A stretch of DNA of 64,000 nucleotides, taken from positions 1,674,001-1,738,000 of the forward strand of contig CBDCDL010000002.1 in assembly GCA_965215345.1 (NCBI GenBank), written 5' to 3'. Position numbers and translations under genes: made by a program. Of this stretch, positions 26,008-34,552 are shown in pieces. Source of the stretch: CATQHW01 sp965215345 (GTDB lineage Bacteria > Spirochaetota > Spirochaetia > SZUA-6 > Bin103). Position 1 is the stretch's first letter, and the number at the start of each line of letters is the position of its first letter. A model generated the notes under the pieces. The model was given only the letters and a program-made list of their open reading frames with translations. It did not search any database and was not told the origin of the DNA.

Positions 26008-26249
26008 ACTACAACAGGTACCGACGGGGATGGCACGTGCGGGCGGAGATCGCCGTGGGGGTGGGACTGGCGGACGGCGCGGCGGAGGTGTTCTACGAGC
26101 CGGCGCGGCAGTTTCCCTTCACGGAGAGCGGTACGAAGATCAAGCGTCCGAGCGGCGTGTACGTGCCGGAGGAGAAGCCGAACTACACGATGACGATGCA
26201 TCGTGTCGGGATTCGCATCGTGTGGCCGTACCCCCATGGCACGCGCTGA
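25711..26249 (+). pseudogene. Omptin-family protease, inactivated by a 445-base deletion (copy 2)
   Basis: It matches the intact omptin gene from its start to 26007, then jumps to the equivalent of 21648. The missing 445 bases are not a multiple of three. They contain the equivalents of Asn115, Asp117, Asp239 and His241, so every catalytic position is lost. After the junction the original frame survives as YYNRYRRGWHVRAEIAVGVG through to the normal stop at 26249, in a different phase from the start. It cannot make an active protease. Confidence 0.9.
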
Positions 26250-26268
26250 TGACGGGGGTACAGCGCGC
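26008..26268 (+). repeat. Direct repeat R3, copy 2 (omptin 3-prime end)
   Basis: Partner of 21648-21910, joined directly to R2 by the deletion. Confidence 0.85.
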
Positions 26269-26302
26269 CCGCTTCATCGTCGGGACGTTGCCGGCCGGCT
26301 GA
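26269..26302 (+). pseudogene. Last codons of a nucleoside hydrolase remnant (copy 2)
   Basis: Reads RFIVGTLPAG-stop, identical to the end of the remnant at 21908-22059 but lacking its first about 120 bases. After it, CGCCGGGTTGCA matches the end of copy 1 (22091-22103). The tandem duplication ends there, just before importer 1. Confidence 0.8.
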
Positions 26303-26400
26303 GCCGCTCGCCCGCGAGCGAACGCGGCCGGTGCGCCGGGTTGCATCCGTGCCGTGGCTCGTGTAGACGTTAGCCCATGAGCAATACCCAGGAGGTAATA

Positions 26401-27756
26401 GTGAACCGCTCTCCAATCGCAAGAAGTCAGATGCTCGTGCTCGCGATCGGTCTGCTGGCCGTCGCGCCGCTCGCGGCGCAGGAACGGACGCAGATCCAGT
26501 TCTGGATGTGGGGCGCCGGCCCGCACCTGCAGGATGTGATCAAGGCCGTGCTGGTCGATCCCTACAACGAGTCGCAGGACCAGTTCGAGCTGGTGATGGA
26601 GTTCCGCAACGACGTGGATTCGGTCATCGCCTCGGTGCTGCCCGCCGGGGGCGGGCCCGACCTGGTCTACGGCTCCGGTCCGGCGTTCGTACGCCCGTTC
26701 GCCGCCGCCGGGCACTTGGCGTCGATGGAGCCCTACGCCGAGAAGTACGGCTGGCGCGACCGCATCCTCACGCCGATCTACGAGGCGGGCACGGTCGACG
26801 GCGACCTGTACGCGCTGCCCAACTCGCTGAACACCATGGGCGTCTTCTACAACAAGGTGCTGTTCGAGGAGAACGGCTGGGAGATCCCCACCACCTTCGA
26901 GGCGCTGGAAGCGATCATGGATGACGCGCTCGACCAGGGGCTCTATGCCTCGGTGACCGGCAACAAGGGCTGGCGGCCGGTCAACGAGAACTACACGCAG
27001 TTGTTCCTCACCCACTGGGCGGGGCCGCAGGCCACCTACGACGCGATCACGGGCGCCATCCCCTGGACGGACACGGCGATCGCGGAGGCGATGCAGAAGA
27101 GCACGGAGTGGTTCCAGGCCGACTACCTGGCCGGCGAGGACTACTTCAACCTCAACTTCCTGGACGCGGTGTCGCTGCTGTCGTCGAACGACGCGCCGTT
27201 CTTCTTCGGCCCGTCGCTGGTGTTCCAGTTCGCGACCAGCTTCTACTCCGAGGAGGACGGCAACCTGGACGAGCTGGGCTTTTTCCCGCTGCCCAGCCGC
27301 GAGGGGCTGCCGTCGCCGATCTTCCTGCTCGGCACCACCGCCTCGCTGTCGATCAACGCCTACTCGCCGCCCGAGGTGCAGGACGCCGTGGGCGAGATCA
27401 TCGACCGCATGATGACCCAGGAGTTCCTGGTCGGCATGACCGAGGGATGGCCCGGCTACTGGGGCGTGCCCATCAGCCAGCTCGACATCGACCTGGACGA
27501 CTTCAGCGGTCTGTCGCACGGCTTCCTGAGCGCCATTCAGGATGCCATCTCGGCCGTGAACGCCGGCAACTTCGGCTACTCGCCATCGACGTTCTTCCCG
27601 CCGGCCACGCAGACGGCCTTCTTCGACATCGACTCGGTCTGGCTCGGCGAACTGACCGTGGACGAGTTCCTGGCCAACGTGCAGACCGCCTACGAGGAGG
27701 ACAAGGCGGCCGGACTGGTGGCGCCGGTGCCGCCGCCGGTCGGCATGGGCGGCTGA
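26401..27756 (+). CDS. Sugar ABC transporter substrate-binding protein (importer 1)
   Basis: 451 residues, family 1 (MalE-like) binding protein. A signal peptide ends APLAAQ. IQFWMWGAGPHLQD starts the mature fold and LYALPNSLNTMGVFYNKVLFEE is the family hinge segment. It binds a sugar or oligosaccharide in the periplasm. I chose GTG 26401 because AGGAGG lies seven bases upstream; an ATG at 26377 is in frame but comes before that site. It is first in an operon with two permeases and two ADP-ribosylglycohydrolase-family proteins. The substrate is not predictable. Confidence 0.88.
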   Translation: MNRSPIARSQMLVLAIGLLAVAPLAAQERTQIQFWMWGAGPHLQDVIKAVLVDPYNESQDQFELVMEFRNDVDSVIASVLPAGGGPDLVYGSGPAFVRPFAAAGHLASMEPYAEKYGWRDRILTPIYEAGTVDGDLYALPNSLNTMGVFYNKVLFEENGWEIPTTFEALEAIMDDALDQGLYASVTGNKGWRPVNENYTQLFLTHWAGPQATYDAITGAIPWTDTAIAEAMQKSTEWFQADYLAGEDYFNLNFLDAVSLLSSNDAPFFFGPSLVFQFATSFYSEEDGNLDELGFFPLPSREGLPSPIFLLGTTASLSINAYSPPEVQDAVGEIIDRMMTQEFLVGMTEGWPGYWGVPISQLDIDLDDFSGLSHGFLSAIQDAISAVNAGNFGYSPSTFFPPATQTAFFDIDSVWLGELTVDEFLANVQTAYEEDKAAGLVAPVPPPVGMGG

Positions 27757-27782
27757 CCGCGCTCTCGCCCCTCGCGCCGCCG

Positions 27783-27828
27783 ACCGCGCCACCCGGGCTT
27801 CGCACGGCGTTGCCCGGGCCGGCGCGGT
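27783..27828 (+). promoter_or_regulatory. Hairpin between binding-protein and permease genes (importer 1)
   Basis: ACCGCGCC pairs with GGCGCGGT, and inside it CCCGGGC pairs with GCCCGGG. There is no T-run, so it is more likely an mRNA-stabilising or partial-attenuation structure than a full terminator. Comparable hairpins lie at the same place in importers 2 and 3. Confidence 0.6.
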
Positions 27829-27856
27829 TCGCCGCGGCGCCCCACTCCGACCGCTG

Positions 27857-28741
27857 ATGCACAGCCGGTCCTTTCAGTACTACCTGCTGCTCGCGCCCGC
27901 CGTGCTGCTGAGCGTGGCGGTGGTGCTGGCGCCCGGTCTGATGACCGCCTACGTCGCCTTCACCGACTGGAACGGCGTGTCGCTGAGCATGAACTGGATC
28001 GGGTCGGTCAACTTCGAGAAGATCTTCGCCGACCGCGTGTTCTGGAAGGCGCTGGGCAACAACGTCCGCTGGACCCTGCTGTTCCTGACCGTGCCGGTCG
28101 GCATCGGTCTGCTGACCGCGATGCTGCTGCTCAAGCGCGGCCGCACGCGCACCCTCTACCAGATGATCTACCTCGGCCCCTACGTGCTGGCGCCGGTCAC
28201 CAACGCCATCCTGTGGCTGAACATCATCCTCAACCCCGTCTCCGGCCTGCTGCGCCACGTCCGCCACCTGTTTCCGCGCAACTCGCCGCTGGCGCCGCTG
28301 CGGTCGCCGCTGGGAAGCCCGGACACAGCACTCTACTTCGTGGCGATGGTCGACATCTGGCACTACTGGGGCTTCCTGACGGTCGTCTACCTGGCTGCCC
28401 TGCGCCAGACGCCGCAGGAGCTGGTCGAGGCCTCCACCGTGGAAGGGGCGGGCGCGCTGCAGCTCTTCCGGTTCCTCTACCTGCCGACGATCCTGCCCAC
28501 GATGCTGCTGATGTTCGTGATCATCACCATCTTCTCGTTCCTGACCTTCGAGTACGTCTACATCATGACCGGGGGCGGGCCGGCGCACGGCTCCGAGATG
28601 CTGAGCACCTACGCCTACACGCTGGCGTTCAACGCGCTGCAGTACGGCAAGGCGGCGGCGACCGGACTGGTGATGAGCTTCTTCGGCCTTGCGGCGTCGG
28701 TGTTCTACGTGTGGATGAGCCGGCGGGAGGTGGGCTCATGA
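27857..28741 (+). CDS. Sugar ABC transporter permease, MalF type (importer 1)
   Basis: 294 residues with six predicted membrane helices (the first is YYLLLAPAVLLSVAVVL). The EAA loop reads EASTVEGAGALQLFRFLYLP, which contacts the ATPase. It begins 100 bases after the binding-protein gene and overlaps the next permease by four bases. No ATPase gene is present in this operon, so it must use an ATPase encoded elsewhere, as is usual for this transporter class. Confidence 0.9.
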   Translation: MHSRSFQYYLLLAPAVLLSVAVVLAPGLMTAYVAFTDWNGVSLSMNWIGSVNFEKIFADRVFWKALGNNVRWTLLFLTVPVGIGLLTAMLLLKRGRTRTLYQMIYLGPYVLAPVTNAILWLNIILNPVSGLLRHVRHLFPRNSPLAPLRSPLGSPDTALYFVAMVDIWHYWGFLTVVYLAALRQTPQELVEASTVEGAGALQLFRFLYLPTILPTMLLMFVIITIFSFLTFEYVYIMTGGGPAHGSEMLSTYAYTLAFNALQYGKAAATGLVMSFFGLAASVFYVWMSRREVGS

Positions 28742-29628
28742 GCGCGCGGTCGCCGAGCGCGGCGAGCATGAGGTCGACGGTGGCGTCCTGGCGTTCGCCG
28801 CGCTCCCGGCGGTTGATCGGCTCGGCCGGCTCCCACCTGGTCCTGATCCTGTTCGCGTTCACGGCCCTGGCGCCGCTGGCGCTGGTGGCGATCAACAGCC
28901 TCAAGACCCATCGCGAGGTGGTGCGCAGCCCCCTGGCGATGCCCACCACCCCGCACTGGGAGAACTTCGAGCAGGCGTGGCGCTACGGGCAGTTCTCGCG
29001 CGGGTTCGTCAACAGCACCCTGCTGAGCGGCACGGCGGTCGCCACCGTCCTGACCTGCGCGACGCTGGCCGGCTACGTGCTGGCCCGGCGACGGGTGCGG
29101 CAGTGGCGGATGGTGACCATCTACTTCATGGTGGCGATGACCGTCCCGATCCAGTTGTTCCTGTTCCCGCTCTACTACCTCTTCGCGCGCGTGCTGGGAT
29201 TGCTCGGCAGCCTGTACGGGGTCGGCGTGGTGCTGGCGGCGCTGAACATGCCGCTGGCCGTGTTCCTGATGCGCTCTTTCTTCCTGGCGGTGCCGGAGCA
29301 GCTCGAGGAGGCGGCGCGCATCGACGGCGCCAACACCGCGCGCGTTCTGTGGTCGGTGCTGATACCGCCGGTGCGCCCGGGCCTGATCACGGTGGCGGTG
29401 ATCGTCGGGCTGCAGGCGTGGAACGAGTTTCTGATCACGCGCACCTTCCTGGGCCAGGAGAGCATCACCGCCACGCTCGGACTGCTGTCCATGAACGGCA
29501 CCTTCACCGACAACATGAGCGTGATGATGGCCGGCACCATGCTGATGATCGGCCCGCCCCTGGTGTTCTTCGTGCTGGTGCAGCGCTACTTCATCGAGGG
29601 GTTGATCTCGGGCGCCCTCAAGGGGTAG
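28738..29628 (+). CDS. Sugar ABC transporter permease, MalG type (importer 1)
   Basis: 296 residues, six helices, EAA loop LEEAARIDGANTARVLWSVL, and the C-terminal YFIEGLISGALKG typical of MalG-type subunits. The ATG at 28738 overlaps the upstream stop (ATGA). The N-terminal 35 residues are Ser/Arg-rich and precede the first helix; a later start is possible but the coupling favours this one. It forms the inner-membrane pore with the preceding permease. Confidence 0.9.
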   Translation: MSARSPSAASMRSTVASWRSPRSRRLIGSAGSHLVLILFAFTALAPLALVAINSLKTHREVVRSPLAMPTTPHWENFEQAWRYGQFSRGFVNSTLLSGTAVATVLTCATLAGYVLARRRVRQWRMVTIYFMVAMTVPIQLFLFPLYYLFARVLGLLGSLYGVGVVLAALNMPLAVFLMRSFFLAVPEQLEEAARIDGANTARVLWSVLIPPVRPGLITVAVIVGLQAWNEFLITRTFLGQESITATLGLLSMNGTFTDNMSVMMAGTMLMIGPPLVFFVLVQRYFIEGLISGALKG

Positions 29629-29639
29629 GGCCTTCCGAC

Positions 29640-31787
29640 ATGGCCGGGTTGAGCGAGGAGGTCCGCGAGCGCGTCTACGCCGGCGTGCTGGGCAAGCTGA
29701 TCGGCGTCTACCTGGGACGCGCCGTGGAGGGTTGGAGCTACCGGGCGATCCGGGAACGCTTCGGCGAGATCGCCAACTTCGTCCACCACGAGGTCGGCAT
29801 GCCGCTGATCGTGCCGGACGACGACCTGTCGGGCACGTTCGTGTTCTTCCGGGCGCTGGAGGACCACGGCTACGACGCGGCCCTGAGCGCGCGCCAGATC
29901 GGCGAGACCTGGCTCAACTACATCATCGAGGACAAGACGATCCTGTGGTGGGGCGGCATGAGCCGCTCCACCGAGCACACCGCCTGGCTGCGGCTGCGGC
30001 AGGGACACGCGGCGCCGGCCAGCGGCTCGATCGCCCTGAACGGGCGGGCGATGGCGGAGCAGATCGGCGCGCAGATCTTCGCTGACGGGTGGGCGCTGGC
30101 CAATCCCGCTGCTCCGAAGCGGGCCGCGCGGCTGGCGCGCGCCGCCGCCAGCGTGAGCCACGACGGCATCGCCGTCGACTGCGCCGAGTTCCTGGCGGTG
30201 CTGGAGGCGCTGGCGTTCGAGGAGGCGGACGCCGGGCTCCTTGTGGAGCGGGGCTTGGGCTTCGTCGCCAGCGAGGCGCTGCGCGGGCTCGTGACCGCGG
30301 TGCGCGACCGCTGTGCGGCGGCCGGCGACTGGCGCGAGGTGCGCGACTGGATCGAGCGCGAGCACGGCTATCACCGCTATCCCGGCAACTGTCCGATGGT
30401 GACCAACCATCTCTCGGTGCTGATGGCGCTGCTGACAGGCGGAGGCGACTTCCAGCGCAGCCTGACCATCGCGGCGAGCGCCGGCTGGGACACCGACTGC
30501 AACGCCGGCAACGTCGGCTGCCTGAACGGCGTGCGGCTGGGGCTGGCGGCCCTGTCGGCCGGGGCGGACCTGCGCGCGCCGGTCGCCGACCGGCTGTACG
30601 CGGTCAGCGCCGACGGCGGCGAGTGCGTGACCGACGCGGTGCTGGAGACCCGGCGGATCCTGCGGGCAGCGGCCGTGTTGCGTGGCGAGGAGCCGCCGCC
30701 GCGGCAGCCGCGCTTCGGCTTCGAGTTCCCCGGCGCCGTGCAGGGCTTCCAGGTCGACCGGGAGCCGTACCACCTGCAGGCGGTCACCGGCCTGCGCAAC
30801 GACGGCAGCGGGCTGCAGATCTCCTACCGGAGGCTGGCGCCGGGCCGTTGCGGAAGGCTTCGCGTGCAGACCTGCTTCGCTCCCGAGCCGAGCGGCGTGC
30901 GCGATACCAGCTACTTCGAGGTGCTGGCCAGTCCGACGCTGTACGGCACGCAGACGGTGCGGGCGCTGGTCGAGTGCGGCGCCGGGCCGCAGCCGAGCTG
31001 GCGGTTCTTCGTCCGCCACTACCGCGGGGACGGCTCGCTGGAAACCCGCTACGGCGAGCCCGTCCCGCTGCAACCCGGCGCCAACCGGCTTTCCTGGAGG
31101 GTGCCGGGCTGCGGCGGGCTGCCGATCTGCGAGCTGGGCATCGAGCTGAACGCGACGCAGCGGCTGGACGGCGAAGTGACCCTCCGCCACCTCGACTGGC
31201 ACGGCGCGCCGGAGCGCCTGGTGATGGGGCGCGCGGACGAGCTGTCCCCCGAGCTGACGCCGTGGACGACCGGCACGCCGTGGCTGAAGGCGTTCCTCAG
31301 CTCGGCCCGCAACCTGGCCCCCGACTACACGACGACGTTCTCGATCTCCCACCCCGGCGACAACGGCGTGCTCACCATCGGCACGCGCGACTGGGACGAC
31401 TACACCGTGAGCTCGGAGCTGACCCTCGTCCACCAGCGCACGGCGGGGCTGGTGGCGCGGGCGCGCGGCCATCGCCGCTACTACGCCGCCGTGCTGGGCG
31501 CCGGCAGGGCGCGCGGCGATGAGGCGCGGCTGATCAAGCGCCGCGACGGGACGGTGCAGGTGCTGGCCCGCTGTCCGTGCGACACGCCGCACGACGAGCC
31601 CCTGGAGGCGGCCCTGACCGCGGCGGGTGCAGAGCTTCGCTTCGCGGTCGGGGGCCGCGCGCTGCTGACCGCGCGGGACGGCGAATACGCGAGCGGCGGC
31701 GCCGGGTTCCTGGTGGAGGAGGGCGGCTACCTGGCGCGCGGATTCCGGGTGGAGCGCGCGGTGCGTGACGGCGGTGACGGGCCGTGA
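29640..31787 (+). CDS. ADP-ribosylglycohydrolase-family protein fused to beta-sandwich domains, first paralogue
   Basis: 715 residues. The helical ADP-ribosylglycohydrolase domain (about 1-345) has YAGVLGKLIGVYLG at the start, DDDLSGTFVF where the family has TDDT, and GWDTDCNAGNVGCLNG as the second metal motif. A middle beta region (about 350-545) is followed by a jelly-roll-like C-terminal domain (about 560-715) resembling concanavalin/DUF1080 folds. No signal peptide is present. It is 11 bases after the permease and coupled to a paralogue. In this setting it may cleave an N- or O-glycoside of the imported compound rather than ADP-ribosyl protein; that is inference. Confidence 0.78.
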   Translation: MAGLSEEVRERVYAGVLGKLIGVYLGRAVEGWSYRAIRERFGEIANFVHHEVGMPLIVPDDDLSGTFVFFRALEDHGYDAALSARQIGETWLNYIIEDKTILWWGGMSRSTEHTAWLRLRQGHAAPASGSIALNGRAMAEQIGAQIFADGWALANPAAPKRAARLARAAASVSHDGIAVDCAEFLAVLEALAFEEADAGLLVERGLGFVASEALRGLVTAVRDRCAAAGDWREVRDWIEREHGYHRYPGNCPMVTNHLSVLMALLTGGGDFQRSLTIAASAGWDTDCNAGNVGCLNGVRLGLAALSAGADLRAPVADRLYAVSADGGECVTDAVLETRRILRAAAVLRGEEPPPRQPRFGFEFPGAVQGFQVDREPYHLQAVTGLRNDGSGLQISYRRLAPGRCGRLRVQTCFAPEPSGVRDTSYFEVLASPTLYGTQTVRALVECGAGPQPSWRFFVRHYRGDGSLETRYGEPVPLQPGANRLSWRVPGCGGLPICELGIELNATQRLDGEVTLRHLDWHGAPERLVMGRADELSPELTPWTTGTPWLKAFLSSARNLAPDYTTTFSISHPGDNGVLTIGTRDWDDYTVSSELTLVHQRTAGLVARARGHRRYYAAVLGAGRARGDEARLIKRRDGTVQVLARCPCDTPHDEPLEAALTAAGAELRFAVGGRALLTARDGEYASGGAGFLVEEGGYLARGFRVERAVRDGGDGP

Positions 31788-33889
31788 GCGCTGAGGAGCA
31801 ACGGCTCGCCGAGGCGACCTACGCCGGCGTGCTCGGCAAGATGATCGGCGTCTATCTGGGCCGGCCGGTCGAGGGATGGGCGTACGACGCGATCCGCGAG
31901 CGGTTCGGCGAGGTGGACCGCTACGTGCACGAGCCGCTGGGGCAGCCGCTGGTGGTCGCCGACGACGACCTGTCCGGCAGCTTCGGCTTCTTCCGCGCCC
32001 TGGAGGAGGCAGGAGATGGGCGCGAGGTCACGCCGGCGGACTTCGGCGACACCTGGCTCAACACCATCATCGAGGACAAGACCATCCTCTGGTGGGGTGG
32101 CCTGGGCCGCTCCACCGAGCACACGGCCTATCTGCGCCTGAAGGCGGGCTACCGCGCCCCGCAGAGCGGGAGCCGCGCGCTCAACGGGCCGATGCTCTCC
32201 ACCCAGATCGGCGCGCAGATCTTCGCCGACCCGCTGGCGCTCATGTCGCCGGGTGACCCCGAGCAGGCCGCGGCGCTGATCCGCAAGGCCGCCTCCGTGA
32301 GCCATGACGGGATGGCGCTCGATTGCGCCGCGTACCTGGGGGCGCTGCAGGCGCTGGCCTTCGAGCACCGCTCGCTGGACGCGCTGCTGGAGGCGGCCGT
32401 GCCGTTCGCGTCCGGCGACGAGCTCCGCCGGCTGCTGGACGACGTGCGCGGCGTCTGCGCCCGCGAGGGCGACTGGCGCCGGGTACGGGAGTGGCTGGAT
32501 CCCCGCTACGGCTACGGCGTCTTCGCCGGGCCGTGCCCGATACAGACCAACCACGCGATGGTGCTGGCCGCCCTGCTGCTCGGCGGCGACGACTTCCGCC
32601 GCGCCGTAACCATCGCCGCCTCCGCCGGCTACGACACCGACTGCAACGCCGGCAGCGTCGGCTGCCTGAACGGCGTGCGGTTGGGACTGGCGTCGATTCC
32701 CGCCGACCTGCGCGAACCGGTCGCCGACCGCCTGCTGGTGGTCACCGCCGAGGGCGGACGCTGCGTGAGCGATGCCGTGCAGGAGACCCGCCGGATCCTG
32801 CGCGCCGGCCCAGCCGGGCGAGGGAGCGCGGCGCCGCAGGCCCGTTTCGCGTTCGAGTTGCCCGGCGCCCGGCAGGGATTCGCATCCTGCCCGCACGCCC
32901 CTCCCGGCGCAGCCCCGGTCCGTGTCGCCGGCAGCGACGACGACGGCCTCCTGCTGCGCTACCGCGATCTCGCCGCCTCGACCGGCGGCCGTGTCTCCAC
33001 GGCGGTCTTCCTGGACTTCGACGAGGTGGCGGACAACTTCTCCACCCACGCAAGCCCCACGCTCTACGCCACCCAGGAGGTGGTGGCGTGCGTGGAAGCC
33101 CCGCACCCGGCCGGCGAGCCGCTTCCGACCGCGGCCTTGTACGCGCTCCACTACGACGCCGCCGACCGCGTACAGGAGCTGCGATCGGAGGCGCAGCCGC
33201 TGCGCCCCGGCGCCAACACGCTGCGCTGGCGGGTGCCGGCGAACGGCGGCATGCCGCTGTTCCGCCTCGGCCTGGAGCTGTCGGCGCCGTCCGGGGAACG
33301 GCGGCCGGTCACCGGCCACCTGAGGCTGCTGAGCGTGGACTGGGACTGCGCCCCGCACGACTTCCGGCAGAGCGGCATGCTGATGTCCTCGATCTGGAAC
33401 CTGCAGCCCCACTGGATGCGCGCCTGGGTGAGCGCGGCACGCGGGTTCGCGCCCGACTTCGAGCTTACCTACTGCATCTCGCACAGCGCCGAGAACGGCT
33501 TGGTCACCCTCGGCACCCGCGCGTGGCGCGACTATGCCGTGGAGACCCGGCTCCGCTTCAGCCTGCACCGCTCGGGCGGCTTGGTGCTGCGCTCCCGCGG
33601 CCTGCGGCGCTACTACGCCGCCCTGTTCTCAGGGGGAGACCGGCTCGCCATCGTCGCCCGCCAGGACGGCGCCGTGCACACCCTCGCTCAGACCGCCTTC
33701 CCCTACGAGATGGAACGCCTGTACGCGCTGCGCTTCGCCGCCGTCGGCGCCCGCCTGTCGCTCGTCGTGGACGGCGAACCCCTGCTCGAAGCGCGTGACG
33801 ACCGCTACCGGAGCGGAGGCGCCGGCTTCGTGATCGACGAGGGCACGATGATCGCCGACGGCTTCCGCGTTCGCGAGACTCGCGCTTGA
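31784..33889 (+). CDS. ADP-ribosylglycohydrolase-family protein fused to beta-sandwich domains, second paralogue
   Basis: 701 residues, GTG start overlapping the first paralogue (GTGA). Same architecture: GVLGKMIGVYLGRPVEGW, DDDLSGSFGFF, IIEDKTILWWGG, then GYDTDCNAGSVGCLNG. The middle beta region has PTLYATQEVVACVE and the C-terminal sandwich has GTRAWRDYAVETRLRF. Both genes lack the canonical Gly-Asp of the first family motif (Val in its place) but keep the acidic pairs. The tandem arrangement suggests gene duplication within the operon and possibly a heterodimer. It converges on hicB 14 bases away. Confidence 0.78.
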   Translation: MSAEEQRLAEATYAGVLGKMIGVYLGRPVEGWAYDAIRERFGEVDRYVHEPLGQPLVVADDDLSGSFGFFRALEEAGDGREVTPADFGDTWLNTIIEDKTILWWGGLGRSTEHTAYLRLKAGYRAPQSGSRALNGPMLSTQIGAQIFADPLALMSPGDPEQAAALIRKAASVSHDGMALDCAAYLGALQALAFEHRSLDALLEAAVPFASGDELRRLLDDVRGVCAREGDWRRVREWLDPRYGYGVFAGPCPIQTNHAMVLAALLLGGDDFRRAVTIAASAGYDTDCNAGSVGCLNGVRLGLASIPADLREPVADRLLVVTAEGGRCVSDAVQETRRILRAGPAGRGSAAPQARFAFELPGARQGFASCPHAPPGAAPVRVAGSDDDGLLLRYRDLAASTGGRVSTAVFLDFDEVADNFSTHASPTLYATQEVVACVEAPHPAGEPLPTAALYALHYDAADRVQELRSEAQPLRPGANTLRWRVPANGGMPLFRLGLELSAPSGERRPVTGHLRLLSVDWDCAPHDFRQSGMLMSSIWNLQPHWMRAWVSAARGFAPDFELTYCISHSAENGLVTLGTRAWRDYAVETRLRFSLHRSGGLVLRSRGLRRYYAALFSGGDRLAIVARQDGAVHTLAQTAFPYEMERLYALRFAAVGARLSLVVDGEPLLEARDDRYRSGGAGFVIDEGTMIADGFRVRETRA

Positions 33890-33902
33890 GGAGGGCGATC
33901 AG

Positions 33903-34319
33903 TCAGGCCGACTCTCTCTCAGGTCGTTGGCTGACGTACTCCAAGAGCGCAGCGGCCATCAGGCTGGACCGAGAGTCGCCCGTTTCCTTCGCATAGTCGT
34001 CCACTCGTGCCAGAATTCGTTCGGGGATGGAGACGTTGATGCGCCGTGCGCTCCCACTCACCCTTGAGAGGTCCACCGTCACTACCGCCCATATGCCATC
34101 GCTGTAGTCGGGGTTTCCCCGATGGGTCTCGATCTCCTTGGGCCCCGGGATGAGCTCGCCGTCGAGCAGTAGTCCTTCGACATGGGTGGTGATGGCCTCG
34201 CCAGCGTTGGCAAGGGCATCGTTTATGGTCGAGCCGGCGGAAAAGCAGCCGGGCAGATCGGGCACCGTCACGCCGTAATCGCTGTCGGTGTCCTTATGAA
34301 TCACGACCGGGTAGTTCAT
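33903..34319 (-). CDS. hicB: HicB antitoxin
   Basis: 138 residues. The N-terminal HicB fold reads YPVVIHKDTDSDYGVTVPDL-PGCF with SAGSTINDALANAGEAI. The C-terminal ribbon-helix-helix reads RINVSIPERILARVDDYA with SRSSLMAAAL. It neutralises HicA and should repress the operon through the ribbon-helix-helix domain. The ATG at 34319 overlaps the hicA stop (ATGA). A start six codons upstream is possible but lies inside hicA. Confidence 0.9.
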   Translation of the reverse strand: MNYPVVIHKDTDSDYGVTVPDLPGCFSAGSTINDALANAGEAITTHVEGLLLDGELIPGPKEIETHRGNPDYSDGIWAVVTVDLSRVSGSARRINVSIPERILARVDDYAKETGDSRSSLMAAALLEYVSQRPERESA

Positions 34320-34510
34320 CGTCTCCTCCAGTCCCACCCCGCTTGACGAAAGATGCTCTTCAGCGTTCCGATCGGCAGATCCGCGCTCGGGTGGGGCACC
34401 GTCACCTTTCCATGCTTCTCCGCGTGCTTGAACTGACAGTGGCTTCCTCTGACGTTGTGCAGCAGCCAGCCTTCGCGACGGAGACGCCTGATTACCTCAC
34501 GGCTCGTCAA
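34316..34510 (-). CDS. hicA: HicA mRNA-interferase toxin
   Basis: 64 residues, complete HicA: TSREVIRRLRREGW, the catalytic histidine in RGSHCQF, then KVTVPHPSADLPIGTLKSI. HicA cleaves mRNA when free of HicB. The start must be TTG 34510 to include the first strand. The good ribosome site GGAGGG is instead spaced for an ATG at 34520 in another frame, which encodes only seven residues. So either HicA is weakly initiated or a base has been inserted. Confidence 0.87.
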   Translation of the reverse strand: MTSREVIRRLRREGWLLHNVRGSHCQFKHAEKHGKVTVPHPSADLPIGTLKSIFRQAGWDWRRR

Positions 34511-34552
34511 GGATTTGCATGGTACCCTCCGCTGAGCGTCGGGTCCACGTGA

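Noticed and set aside
29586..31592. 668-codon minus-strand frame opposite the first ADP-ribosylglycohydrolase gene
   Set aside because: Antisense shadow; the plus strand carries clear family motifs in a coupled operon.
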